Positions 18,557-25,965 of a DNA stretch of 64,000 bases are shown here, one piece after another. Both the position numbers and the translations under genes were made by a program. Location of the stretch: positions 56,192-120,191 of the forward strand of contig CAUGTZ010000005.1 in NCBI GenBank assembly GCA_959602645.1, read 5' to 3'. The number at the start of each line of letters is the position of its first letter. Positions within the stretch are counted from its first letter, which is position 1. The notes under the pieces were generated by a model. It had not been told where the DNA came from. It saw nothing but the letters and a program-made list of their open reading frames with translations, and searched no databases. Origin of the DNA: an uncultured Collinsella sp. (GTDB lineage: Bacteria; Actinomycetota; Coriobacteriia; Coriobacteriales; Coriobacteriaceae).

Positions 18557-18822
18557 GGAAAGTGCATCCCAGAATTAAGCCTCGGAACGGGATGTATTTT
18601 CCAGTAGATGCTTCAGTGGAAAGTTCATCCCAGAATTCAGGCTCAGAACGGGACACGCTTTCCGGATGGCATGCTTGGCGGAAACTACGACCCAGTATTT
18701 GGCTCCAGAACGGGACAACCTTTCCGAATCGGTCTTCAAGCGGAAACTACGCCCCGGATTTGGCCTTCAGACCGGGATGTCGTTTCCGGTTGAGGCCTCG
18801 AGCGGAAAGCGCATCCCATAAT
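18557..18822. repeat. 62-bp tandem repeat array, right of the AbiEi-like gene
   Basis: GGAAA motifs start at 18557, 18618, 18680, 18742 and 18803 (steps 61, 62, 62, 61). Units follow the same order and orientation as the array at 17028-17290: GGAAA..CATCCCAG, spacer, CGGGA..CTTTCCG. The 225 bases between the gene start at 18330 and this array hold only its promoter region, with AT-rich sequence and no ORF. Confidence 0.9.
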
Positions 18823-18885
18823 CCCCAATGGCACCGCAGCGCATTTCGTGTCCGCGTGGGCGTTTGCGCCGGTCGTCGAATGACG

Positions 18886-18917
18886 TTATAGCTGGCTATA
18901 TTATGGGTAGCTATAAT
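18886..18917 (+). promoter_or_regulatory. Promoter/operator-like site with consensus -10 box
   Basis: A perfect TATAAT stands at 18912-18917, overlapped by an inverted repeat TTATAGC (18886-18892) / GCTATAA (18910-18916). No good -35 was found at 17 bases. It precedes ~175 bases of structured, gene-free sequence that ends in the terminator at 19092, so it may drive a small RNA. Confidence 0.4.
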
Positions 18918-19129
18918 GTTCGACTTTTCGACAACCCTCGGCCTGTGGCAGAGCATGGGTCGCCAATCAAGGCGGCGGTTGCCGAGGCCTCGTTACCGAA
19001 AATCCATTTGTTAAACCTGGCACCCGTGGGTAGAATAAAGTCGACGGCAGCCCAAGTAGTGAAGAGCTGGGCAGCGCCGTTACTCAGTTTAAGGGGTCAA
19101 TGCCTTAACGGCGTCGACCCCTCTTTTTA
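18918..19129 (+). ncRNA. Candidate small RNA (putative)
   Basis: Gene-free sequence between a TATAAT box and a Rho-independent terminator. Self-complementary parts include CCTCGGC / GCCGAGG around 18937-18988 and a GGCAGCCC / GGGCAGCGCC pair around 19046-19077. An overlapping plus-strand reading frame (18828-19148) starts within the repeat array and looks non-coding. No known RNA family was recognised. Transcription is inferred only. Confidence 0.3.
19092..19129 (+). terminator. Rho-independent terminator
   Basis: Arms AGGGGTC (19092-19098) and GACCCCT (19116-19122), followed by CTTTTT. It overlaps the 3' end of the minus-strand cryptic frame at 19105. Confidence 0.65.
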
Positions 19130-19245
19130 TGCTTCGAATGCTGCTTGAGTGCCTCGGAAAGTTCGATAAGCGCCGTGAAGAGCGAGACCAAAGCAACCAA
19201 GAGCTCTACGAGCTCTGATGGGCCCGGGATGACCTCTGATTCAAG
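19105..19245 (-). other. Cryptic frame for a single-span basic-tailed peptide (type I toxin-like, possible relic)
   Basis: The minus strand is open for 46 codons between two stops. It predicts a hydrophobic helix (LVELLVALVSLFTALIEL) followed by a very basic tail (KQHSKHKKRGRRR). That is the build of Fst/Ldr-type membrane toxins. No ATG or GTG lies upstream in frame. An ATG in another frame (MPEKDLGPV) leads into it only if a frameshift occurs, so the gene may be decayed or use an unusual start. It faces the putative plus-strand RNA tail to tail. Confidence 0.3.
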
Positions 19246-19266
19246 TCACCGGGCCTAAATCTTTTT
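19221..19266 (+). terminator. Hairpin followed by T-run
   Basis: GGCCCGG (19221-19227) plus TGAC pair with GTCA plus CCGGGCC (19245-19255), with a two-base bulge. CTTTTT follows at 19261. It overlaps the upstream end of the cryptic minus-strand frame, so it could equally be structure in that transcript. Confidence 0.45.
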
Positions 19267-19429
19267 CAGGCATTTGAATAGAGCGGGCGATTCTCTTGGG
19301 GCCGTCTGCATGGCGTATGCCTGGCGCGCGTGGCATTGCGTCCCGCTTTTGTGTCCGCACGGGCGCCTATCCTTACGGCAATGTAGCCGCCTATGTAACG
19401 AGCGGCAGTTGACGGAGAAAGGCCCAACC

Positions 19430-20251
19430 GTGTCAGCTGAAAAGACGCCGTGTATCTCGGCTATCGATACGACGAACTTTGCGCGCCAGATTGTGCTGGA
19501 CTTTGAGTTTGCGCCGGTGCCAAAGCAGCGTCAGCGCCGTGGACTGTGCAATGAGATTATCGAGGCCGGCACCGTCAAGCTCGATTACCACGGCAACGTT
19601 ATGGGCGAGTTCTCGCAGTTTGTACAGACGGAATTTACCGAAGGCGTTGCGTTCCCCGTCCGCGAGCTCACAGGGATATCGGCCGTGGGCACCGCGATGG
19701 CCGATCCGCTCTACATGGTGATCAAAAGGCTCAGCGATTGGATCGGGCGCTACTCCGCCCAGGTGGTCTGTTGGAGCGGGGCGGATCGTCGACAGCTTTT
19801 GATCGAGTGTCAAGCAAAGCACATCGATCTTTCCGCATTTCCTACGGACTGGGCCGACCTGCAGGCGTTTTACACCTCGATCATGGACATGAGCAGCCAC
19901 GGGTGCGTCTCTTTGAGTGACGCAGCGACGTGGTTTGGCATCGAGTTCGACGAGTCGACGGGTCACGCCCACAGCGCCCTAGCCGATGCGCGCGTGACCG
20001 CCAAGCTGCTCAAGCAGATGATGGACGGGGACTACCGCGTGAGCCCGCGCGCCCAGGAGGTCCGTCAACGGTGGGGGATGGGCGAGCGAGCTCAGACGCG
20101 CCTTTCCAGCAAGTGCTCCGAGCTGGGCGACCTGCTGCTAAAGCTGAAGGCGGAGGGGGTAGGCCTTTTGAGAACGCCATTCGGTTTGGCATGGCGGGGC
20201 TGTAAGCTCGAGCCCGCCCTGCTGTTTGAATCGAAGCGTCAACCAGTATGA
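19430..20251 (+). CDS. DEDDh-type 3'-5' exonuclease family protein
   Basis: A 273-residue protein with an RNase T/DnaQ-like exonuclease fold. Exo I appears as VLDFEFAP (DxE). The middle part has ELTGISA and CWSGADRRQLL. The final block HAHSALADARVTAKLL carries the H and D of DEDDh nucleases. The last ~60 residues are basic and have no recognised domain. I chose the GTG at 19430 behind GGAGAAAGG; the earlier ATG at 19274 would add an unlikely Cys/His-rich leader. It may trim RNA or DNA; substrate unknown. It converges with the unknown gene at 20273. Confidence 0.75.
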   Translation: MSAEKTPCISAIDTTNFARQIVLDFEFAPVPKQRQRRGLCNEIIEAGTVKLDYHGNVMGEFSQFVQTEFTEGVAFPVRELTGISAVGTAMADPLYMVIKRLSDWIGRYSAQVVCWSGADRRQLLIECQAKHIDLSAFPTDWADLQAFYTSIMDMSSHGCVSLSDAATWFGIEFDESTGHAHSALADARVTAKLLKQMMDGDYRVSPRAQEVRQRWGMGERAQTRLSSKCSELGDLLLKLKAEGVGLLRTPFGLAWRGCKLEPALLFESKRQPV

Positions 20252-20272
20252 CGAGCTGTCTGGTCTGTCTGC

Positions 20273-20695
20273 CTACGCCCCCGCGATCCCGCGCGCCACG
20301 CTCAGCAGCTCGTACTCCCTCTGACTCCACTGGCGTAGCTCGGCTGCGTCGACGGCATCGCGACACAGATCCAGGAACACCTCGGCGCTCTCGCAGAAAT
20401 ACTTGCGGGCAAAGTCGACCGAGCCGTCCGCGATGCACGCGCCGTCGGCAAAGAGCTTCCAGCTAGATGGCTCACGAGAGTCGTCTCCGAGTGGCTTGAT
20501 CTGCAACACATGCGGATTGCCAGCAGCACAGAGCTTTTCCTCGAGCTTCTGTACCGTAAAGCGCATCTGGTGGGAGAGGCTGCTCTTGATCATGGCCGAG
20601 GCGTAGCCATTTGGCTTATCCAGAAGATGCATGTGATTCGGTTTGACGATCAGGTTGTGGAAGTTACGCTCGCTGCGCACAGAGAAATTGTCCAT
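20273..20695 (-). CDS. Hypothetical protein, unrecognised
   Basis: A 140-residue soluble protein with no signal peptide or membrane span. The N-terminus is basic (SVRSERNFHNLIVKPNHMHLL), and the C-terminal half is acidic with three cysteines (SVDFARKYFCESAEVFLDLC). The ATG at 20695 is supported by AAAGGAG five bases upstream. Longer in-frame starts run into the GC-rich leader. No family was recognised. It is convergent with the exonuclease gene, with 21 bases between their stops. Confidence 0.6.
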   Translation of the reverse strand: MDNFSVRSERNFHNLIVKPNHMHLLDKPNGYASAMIKSSLSHQMRFTVQKLEEKLCAAGNPHVLQIKPLGDDSREPSSWKLFADGACIADGSVDFARKYFCESAEVFLDLCRDAVDAAELRQWSQREYELLSVARGIAGA

Positions 20696-20913
20696 ACGGA
20701 CTCCTTTCATCGATGTTGGCAGGGCCACCGTGCCTCTTGGCCGGTTGGCGTCGGAATCGTGGAGCCAACTCTCTACCCCGACTCTGGATAAAACACGCCC
20801 GCTCCTTGCGGGCACGATGGAGTCTATCAACGTGTACGGACAGAAATCAGGCACCGCTTGCGAAATGACGCGCGGGCGGCGCTTGATTTCGCCGGCTGTC
20901 GCTAGGCTTAAAT

Positions 20914-20996
20914 CAGAAAAAGTGTCGAAATCAGCCGTGTAAAAGTACGGAAAAGTGTCGAAATAGGCACCTTAAAACTTCGGAAAAGTGTAGCTG
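20914..20996. repeat. 33-bp direct repeat, about 2.5 copies
   Basis: AAAAGTGT starts at 20918, 20951 and 20984, exactly 33 bases apart. The first two copies continue CGAAAT. A looser copy (ACGGACAGAAATCAGGCACC) lies just upstream near 20836-20855. The 366-base gap 20696-21061 otherwise holds only the putative promoter of the minus-strand gene at 20273. Confidence 0.75.
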
Positions 20997-21061
20997 GATG
21001 ACAAAACAGCACTTAGAAGCCGGTGCTGGATGCGGGATCCTGCGGCCGCCTTCAGCTCTCG

Positions 21062-22036
21062 CTACTCATCGTCCCCGTCGTTGGGGTCGCCCTTGAGGGT
21101 GTTGATGTCCAGATACTCGTTATCGTCCTCTTTTTGCTGGGTCTCCGACTCCGCTTGGGTGGGGCCGGAGAACAGCCGGAATCCCTCAAACGCAATGACA
21201 CCGAGCAGGGCAATGACAATGGCGATAAAGGCAACCTTGACTGCCTGCGGAAATTCCGAAAAACGCAGCGCCTTTTCCTCGGCGTAATAATCGGCGAAGC
21301 GCTCTTCGCCCGTGCTTTTGGTATACGCCGGTGCGGACGCGGCCTCCGGGTCATATTCCGGTGCAGGCGTGGCGGCGTACGGATCGTTGAGATAATCGCT
21401 CGATGTGGTGCCATAATCCTCGGTCTCGATGCGACCGGCGTCAGCATAGCCATCGGAATAATCGGAATATGCCGCACCGCCCTCATAGCCCGCGGCGCTC
21501 GTGTTGGCGGCAAAAAGCGGGTTAACTGGAACGTCGAGCGCCGGCATGCCGGTAGAGGTCTCATCCAGATCGGTTGCAGCCCAGGAATCGTAGGCAACCT
21601 GATGGGCAACGGGCTCATCGAGCCTTGTGATCGGAGGCTTGCGTGCCGCAGGAACAGGCAACTGCTGGGCGCTGTACATAACAGTGCTGTCGGCCGATTT
21701 GCCCTGCGTCGCTGCAGCGAGAAATGCCGCCGTCTCGGACGGGTCGCTTGCGGGGCGGGGAGCGGGCGTGGGCGCCGAAGTGGGTGCGGGCGTCGAAACA
21801 GGCGACTGCGCAGGAGTCGGCGCAGATGCGGGCTTAGGCGCAAGTGCGGGATTGGGGCTTGACGGGCGAGCCCCGCCGCCCATGAGTTCGTCGGCGGTCC
21901 ACGGGCGATCATCCATCACGTCGTCAAGGCTCAGCGAAAACAGGTCGTCTTCACCCTCATCGAACATGCGGTGCACATGTCCATCAATTGCCGGAATCAA
22001 TCCGCGACCGGTGCATGATGCCTTGCTCAACGCCAT
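21062..22036 (-). CDS. Membrane-anchored Pro/Ala-rich low-complexity protein
   Basis: A 324-residue protein of unknown function. The N-terminal ~60 residues are folded-looking and acidic (MFDEGEDDLFSLSLDDVMDDRPW). A long Pro/Ala/Ser/Thr-rich linker follows, then an Asp/Tyr-rich stretch. One transmembrane helix (VAFIAIVIALLGVIAFEGF) lies about 50 residues from the end, with a charged acidic tail. There is no N-terminal signal, so the large N-terminal part is probably cytoplasmic. I chose ATG 22036 with a GGGTGG upstream. Coriobacteria often carry such proteins near division or envelope genes, but no function is claimed. Confidence 0.65.
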   Translation of the reverse strand: MALSKASCTGRGLIPAIDGHVHRMFDEGEDDLFSLSLDDVMDDRPWTADELMGGGARPSSPNPALAPKPASAPTPAQSPVSTPAPTSAPTPAPRPASDPSETAAFLAAATQGKSADSTVMYSAQQLPVPAARKPPITRLDEPVAHQVAYDSWAATDLDETSTGMPALDVPVNPLFAANTSAAGYEGGAAYSDYSDGYADAGRIETEDYGTTSSDYLNDPYAATPAPEYDPEAASAPAYTKSTGEERFADYYAEEKALRFSEFPQAVKVAFIAIVIALLGVIAFEGFRLFSGPTQAESETQQKEDDNEYLDINTLKGDPNDGDDE

Positions 22037-22158
22037 TCTGTTCCACCCTTTCGAAATACCAATGACATCGATTATATGGAACTTCCCAAGCGGCTCGGTC
22101 TTGGATTCATGCTTTCCAGAACTAGCGCCCAAAAAGGGGAGGGGTGCAGGCGCGCTGA

Positions 22159-22812
22159 CTATTTGCCGCCGGCCGCCGCCTTGGCCTCATTGAGGTAGCT
22201 ATAGAAGCTGTATTTGGAGATGCCAAAGAACTCGCAGGCGCGCTCGCTCGACTTGGAAATGAGGAAGGCGCCGCGACGGTCGAGGTAACCAATGGCACGA
22301 ATGCGCTCGTCTTTGGTCATGAGTGCCGCGGGCTTGCCCACAAACTGTTCGCACTCGTGCAGCAGGTCCTCGAGCAGGTCGCCGATGTTCTTGGTAATGG
22401 GCTCGGGCTCGGTATAGCCCGTGCCGCCGGTGCCGGTAAAGGCGTCGAGCGAACGCTCAAAAGCCTTCATAAGCGTAATGTCAAAGTTGATGCCCAAAAT
22501 GCCGACGGGCTTGCCCTCGTCGTTGCGGATAAAGATGGTTGAGGACTTGAGCAGCTTGCCATCGGTGGTTTTAGTGAGGTACGGCTCGCGGTCGTGTACG
22601 TCGGTGCTGCCCTCGTGCATGGACTCAAACACGATATGGCTGGGGCCGTCACCCAGTTTGCGCCCGCTGACGTGGCCGTTTTCGATCACTACGATGGAGT
22701 GGTCCACGTCCTCGGTCTCCAGATCGTGGACGACGACTTCGCAGTTGGGACCAAATTGGAGCGCCAGACCGTGTGCGAGGCGCTTGTAAAACTCAATCTG
22801 TGCGGGGGTCAT
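22159..22812 (-). CDS. YheO/DauR-type PAS and helix-turn-helix regulator (copy 2)
   Basis: A 217-residue paralogue of the regulator at 6533. The YheO-like PAS part shows CEVVVHDLETEDVDHSIVVIENGHVSGRKLGDGPSH and LLKSSTIFIRNDEGKPVGILGINFD. The C-terminal HTH is CEFFGISKYSFYSYLNEAKAA. The ATG at 22812 has AGGAAGG upstream. It is divergent from ygeX-ygeY-ygeW across a 277-base AT-rich gap and is the obvious candidate regulator of that run. Having one paralogue beside each half of the cluster suggests separate but related control. Confidence 0.85.
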   Translation of the reverse strand: MTPAQIEFYKRLAHGLALQFGPNCEVVVHDLETEDVDHSIVVIENGHVSGRKLGDGPSHIVFESMHEGSTDVHDREPYLTKTTDGKLLKSSTIFIRNDEGKPVGILGINFDITLMKAFERSLDAFTGTGGTGYTEPEPITKNIGDLLEDLLHECEQFVGKPAALMTKDERIRAIGYLDRRGAFLISKSSERACEFFGISKYSFYSYLNEAKAAAGGK

Positions 22813-23089
22813 GGGTGCCTTCCTAAAAATTAGTTTGGGCACACTTTGCCATAAACCACACTTGTTCGCAAATAACGATAGCGTCGCTGCGTTATGTGAC
22901 CGTTCGGCGGCGAAAAGGTACCGATTACGGCAACAAACAATATGTTAGGTTTATCAATCAAAAAGTGTGATAGAACAGTGCTAACAAACTTTTTGTTTGG
23001 CATCCACATAAAAGTTCAGCCGTGTGAATGGGATCGGGCTGAAACGCGTATGCGGGGGCCGGCAAGAGAGGACTTAAGGAGTTCACCGT
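22813..23089. promoter_or_regulatory. Divergent control region between regulator 2 and ygeX
   Basis: AT-rich, without an ORF. It holds ACAAACTTTTTGTTTGGC (an ACAAA...TTTGT-like inverted pair) near 22984-23001 and presumed divergent promoters. No exact -10/-35 pair was assigned. Confidence 0.3.
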
Positions 23090-24304
23090 ATGGCCGATAA
23101 GATCCAGTGGGCGGGCAACACGATGCCCAAGAGCGATGACAAGCACTTGGGAATCATGAGCCTCGACCACGTGAAGAAGGCCCGCGCCTTCCACCAGTCG
23201 TTCCCTCAGTACACCGTCACTCCGCTTGCCCGCCTGGACGGCCAGGCCGCGCGCCTGGGCCTGTCCAACCTGTGCGTTAAGGACGAGAGCTATCGCTTTG
23301 GCCTCAACGCCTTTAAGGTCCTGGGCGGCTCGTTTGCCATGGCCAACTACATTGCCGACGAGACCGGCAAGGACGTTGCCGACTGCACCTTCGATTACCT
23401 GACCTCCGATCAGCTGGCTGAGGACTTTGGCCAGGCTACCTTCTTTACTGCCACCGACGGCAACCATGGTCGCGGCGTGGCATGGGCTGCCAACAAGCTG
23501 GGCCAGAAGGCCGTCGTGCACATGCCCAAGGGTTCCACCAAGCCCCGCTTTGATAACATCGCCGCCGAGGGCGCCACGGTGACCATCGAAGAGGTCAACT
23601 ACGACGAGTGCGTGCGCATGGCCGCCGCCGAGGCCGACGCTTGCGAGCGCGGTGTTATCGTTCAGGACACCGCCTGGGAGGGCTACGAGAAGATCCCGTC
23701 TTGGATCATGGAGGGCTACGGCACCATGGCTTCCGAGGCTGCCGAGCAGCTGCGCGAGATGGCCATCAACCGCCCGACGCACGTGTTTGTCCAGGCTGGC
23801 GTGGGTTCGCTCGCCGGCGCCGTGGTGGGCTACTTTACCAACCTGTATCCCGATAACCCGCCCACCTTCGTCGTGGTTGAGTGCGCACCTGCCGCCTGCC
23901 TGTACAAGGGCGCTGCCGCCGGCGACGGCGATCCGCGCATCGTGGACGGTGACATGCCCTCCATCATGGCCGGTCTGTGCTGCGGCGAGCCCAACATTCT
24001 GGGCTGGGATATCCTGCGCAACCACACCACCGCCTTCGTGTCCTGTCCCGACTGGGTCACCGCTCGCGGCATGCGCACCCTGGGCGCTCCCGAGAAGGGC
24101 GACCCGCGCGTCATCTCCGGCGAGTCCGGCGCTGTGACCACCGGCCTGGTCGAGACCCTCATGCTCGATCCCGAGTACGCCGAGCTCAAGGAACTCATCG
24201 GCCTGGACAAGACGAGCTCCGTGCTTTGCTTCTCCACCGAGGGCGACACCGACCCCGACCAGTATCGCCGCATTGTTTGGGAAGGCGAATATCCCACTTG
24301 CTAA
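23090..24304 (+). CDS. ygeX: Diaminopropionate ammonia-lyase
   Basis: A 404-residue fold-type II PLP enzyme that deaminates 2,3-diaminopropionate to pyruvate and ammonia. The PLP-lysine segment is RFGLNAFKVLGGS (about residue 73), and the phosphate-binding region includes FTATDGNHGRGVAW. The C-terminal half has AGVGSLAGAVVGYF and LCFSTEGDTD. In purine islands, diaminopropionate is thought to arise from ring-opened purine, which gives pyruvate for fermentation. It starts at ATG 23090 after AAGGAG. It heads a run with ygeY and ygeW. Confidence 0.93.
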   Translation: MADKIQWAGNTMPKSDDKHLGIMSLDHVKKARAFHQSFPQYTVTPLARLDGQAARLGLSNLCVKDESYRFGLNAFKVLGGSFAMANYIADETGKDVADCTFDYLTSDQLAEDFGQATFFTATDGNHGRGVAWAANKLGQKAVVHMPKGSTKPRFDNIAAEGATVTIEEVNYDECVRMAAAEADACERGVIVQDTAWEGYEKIPSWIMEGYGTMASEAAEQLREMAINRPTHVFVQAGVGSLAGAVVGYFTNLYPDNPPTFVVVECAPAACLYKGAAAGDGDPRIVDGDMPSIMAGLCCGEPNILGWDILRNHTTAFVSCPDWVTARGMRTLGAPEKGDPRVISGESGAVTTGLVETLMLDPEYAELKELIGLDKTSSVLCFSTEGDTDPDQYRRIVWEGEYPTC

Positions 24305-24378
24305 TCGTTGGGGCGGAGTAAATAGGTATCGCTCCGCCACCTCACAGGTAGATTCCTTCGTTTGAAAGGTTATGAACA

Positions 24379-25764
24379 ATGGCTAAAGAACTCGATTTCG
24401 ACGCAATCAAGGCTGCTGCTGAGTCCCACCGTGCTGATATGACGCGTTTTCTTCGCGCAATGATTAGCCACCCCTCTGAGTCTTGCGAGGAGGGCGAGGT
24501 TGTCGCTTGCATCAAGGCCGAGATGGAGAACCTTGGCTATGACGAGGTCAAGGTCGACGGCCTTGGCAACGTTATGGGCTTTATGGGCGAGGGCGACAAG
24601 ATCATCGCCATCGACTCTCACATCGACACCGTCGGCATCGGCAACATCGAGAACTGGGATGCCGATCCCTATGAGGGCTACGAGACCGACGAGATCATCT
24701 ACGGCCGCGGCGGCTCCGACCAGGAGGGTGGCATGGCTTCTGCTACCTACGCTGCCAAGATGATGAAGGACATGGGCCTCATCCCCGAGGGCTACAAGAT
24801 CATGGTCGTCGGCACCGTCCAGGAAGAGGACTGCGACGGCATGTGCTGGCAGTACATCTACAACAAGGACGGCATTAAGCCCGAGTTCGTCATTTCCACT
24901 GAGCCCACCGACGGCGGCATCTATCGCGGTCACCGCGGCCGCATGGAGATCCGCGTCGACGTTCACGGCACCTCCTGCCACGGCTCCGCTCCCGACCGCG
25001 GCGATAACGCCATCTACAAGATGGCCGACATCATCGCCGACGTCCGCGCCCTCAACAACAACGGCTGCGACGAGTCGACCGACATCAAGGGCCTCGTCAA
25101 GATGCTCGACCCCAAGTACAACCCCGAGCACTTCGAGGATGCCCGCTTCCTGGGCCGCGGCACCTGCACCGTCAGCCAGATCTTCTACACCAGCCCCAGC
25201 CGTTGCGCCGTGGCTGACTCCTGCGCCATCTCCATCGACCGTCGCATGACCGCCGGTGAGACCTGGGAGTCCTGCCTGGACGAGATCCGCAACCTGCCGG
25301 CTGCCAAGAAGTACGGCGACGACGTGAAGGTCTCCATGTACATGTACGACCGTCCGTCCTGGACCGGCGAGGTCTACGAGACCGAGGCTTACTTCCCCAC
25401 GTGGATCAACAAGGAGACCGCTCCGCACGTCAAGGCCCTCGTCGACGCCCACAAGGCCATGTTCGGTGACGAGCGCATCGGCTGCGAGCCCAGCATGGAC
25501 AAGCGCACCGGTCGTCCGCTGTGCGACAAGTGGACCTTCTCCACGAACTGCGTTTCCATCCAGGGCCGCTATGGCATCCCCTGTGTGGGCTTTGGCCCGG
25601 GTGCCGAGTCTCAGGCTCACGCTCCCAACGAGGTCACCTACAAGGACGACCTGGTCACCGCTGCCGCCATGTATGTGGCTGCTCTGAACCTCTACGATCC
25701 GAGCCAGGCCGATGGCGATGCCACCGTGTTCCGCGCCGGTCTGACCAACAACAAGATCGACTAG
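24379..25764 (+). CDS. ygeY: YgeY family M20-type hydrolase
   Basis: A 461-residue zinc-dependent M20/ArgE-type hydrolase named for its link to selenium-metabolism clusters. Metal-site segments are IDSHIDTV, GRGGSDQEGG and VQEEDCDGMC. The dimerisation-domain part includes RGHRGRMEIRVDVHGTSCHGS, and AESQAHAPNEV carries the last ligand. It probably cleaves an N-acyl or carbamoyl bond in a purine breakdown product. It lies 74 bases after ygeX, with GAAAGG near the start. Confidence 0.9.
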   Translation: MAKELDFDAIKAAAESHRADMTRFLRAMISHPSESCEEGEVVACIKAEMENLGYDEVKVDGLGNVMGFMGEGDKIIAIDSHIDTVGIGNIENWDADPYEGYETDEIIYGRGGSDQEGGMASATYAAKMMKDMGLIPEGYKIMVVGTVQEEDCDGMCWQYIYNKDGIKPEFVISTEPTDGGIYRGHRGRMEIRVDVHGTSCHGSAPDRGDNAIYKMADIIADVRALNNNGCDESTDIKGLVKMLDPKYNPEHFEDARFLGRGTCTVSQIFYTSPSRCAVADSCAISIDRRMTAGETWESCLDEIRNLPAAKKYGDDVKVSMYMYDRPSWTGEVYETEAYFPTWINKETAPHVKALVDAHKAMFGDERIGCEPSMDKRTGRPLCDKWTFSTNCVSIQGRYGIPCVGFGPGAESQAHAPNEVTYKDDLVTAAAMYVAALNLYDPSQADGDATVFRAGLTNNKID

Positions 25765-25965
25765 TCCCATTCCTCGATTTTGTTGAGCCGGGGGCCGCTC
25801 GTGTCCCCGGCATCCCCTGTTGACTTGGGGCCCGCGGTCGTTATCTCCCATGCTTCCTCAACGGTAGCGGGTCCTCGTCATAGTGCTCTGCATGTTCTAG
25901 CCACACGCGCATGCCGGAGCACATCTACTCATTGCGATCGTTTCACCTTTAGAAAGGACATTTAC

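Noticed and set aside
17028..18822. CRISPR arrays
   Set aside because: Period is 62 but the units are degenerate and internally palindromic with two spacer lengths, and no cas gene is near. The 80-bp array at 2273 was rejected for the same reasons.
18828..19148. Plus-strand 106-codon frame as a gene
   Set aside because: It begins inside the repeat array, has no RBS, crosses a TATAAT box and a terminator, and has no recognisable fold. A small RNA reading fits better.
19133..19219. 29-codon plus-strand frame MLRMLLECLGKFDKRREERD...
   Set aside because: No RBS, overlaps the terminator region and is antisense to the more protein-like hydrophobic frame.
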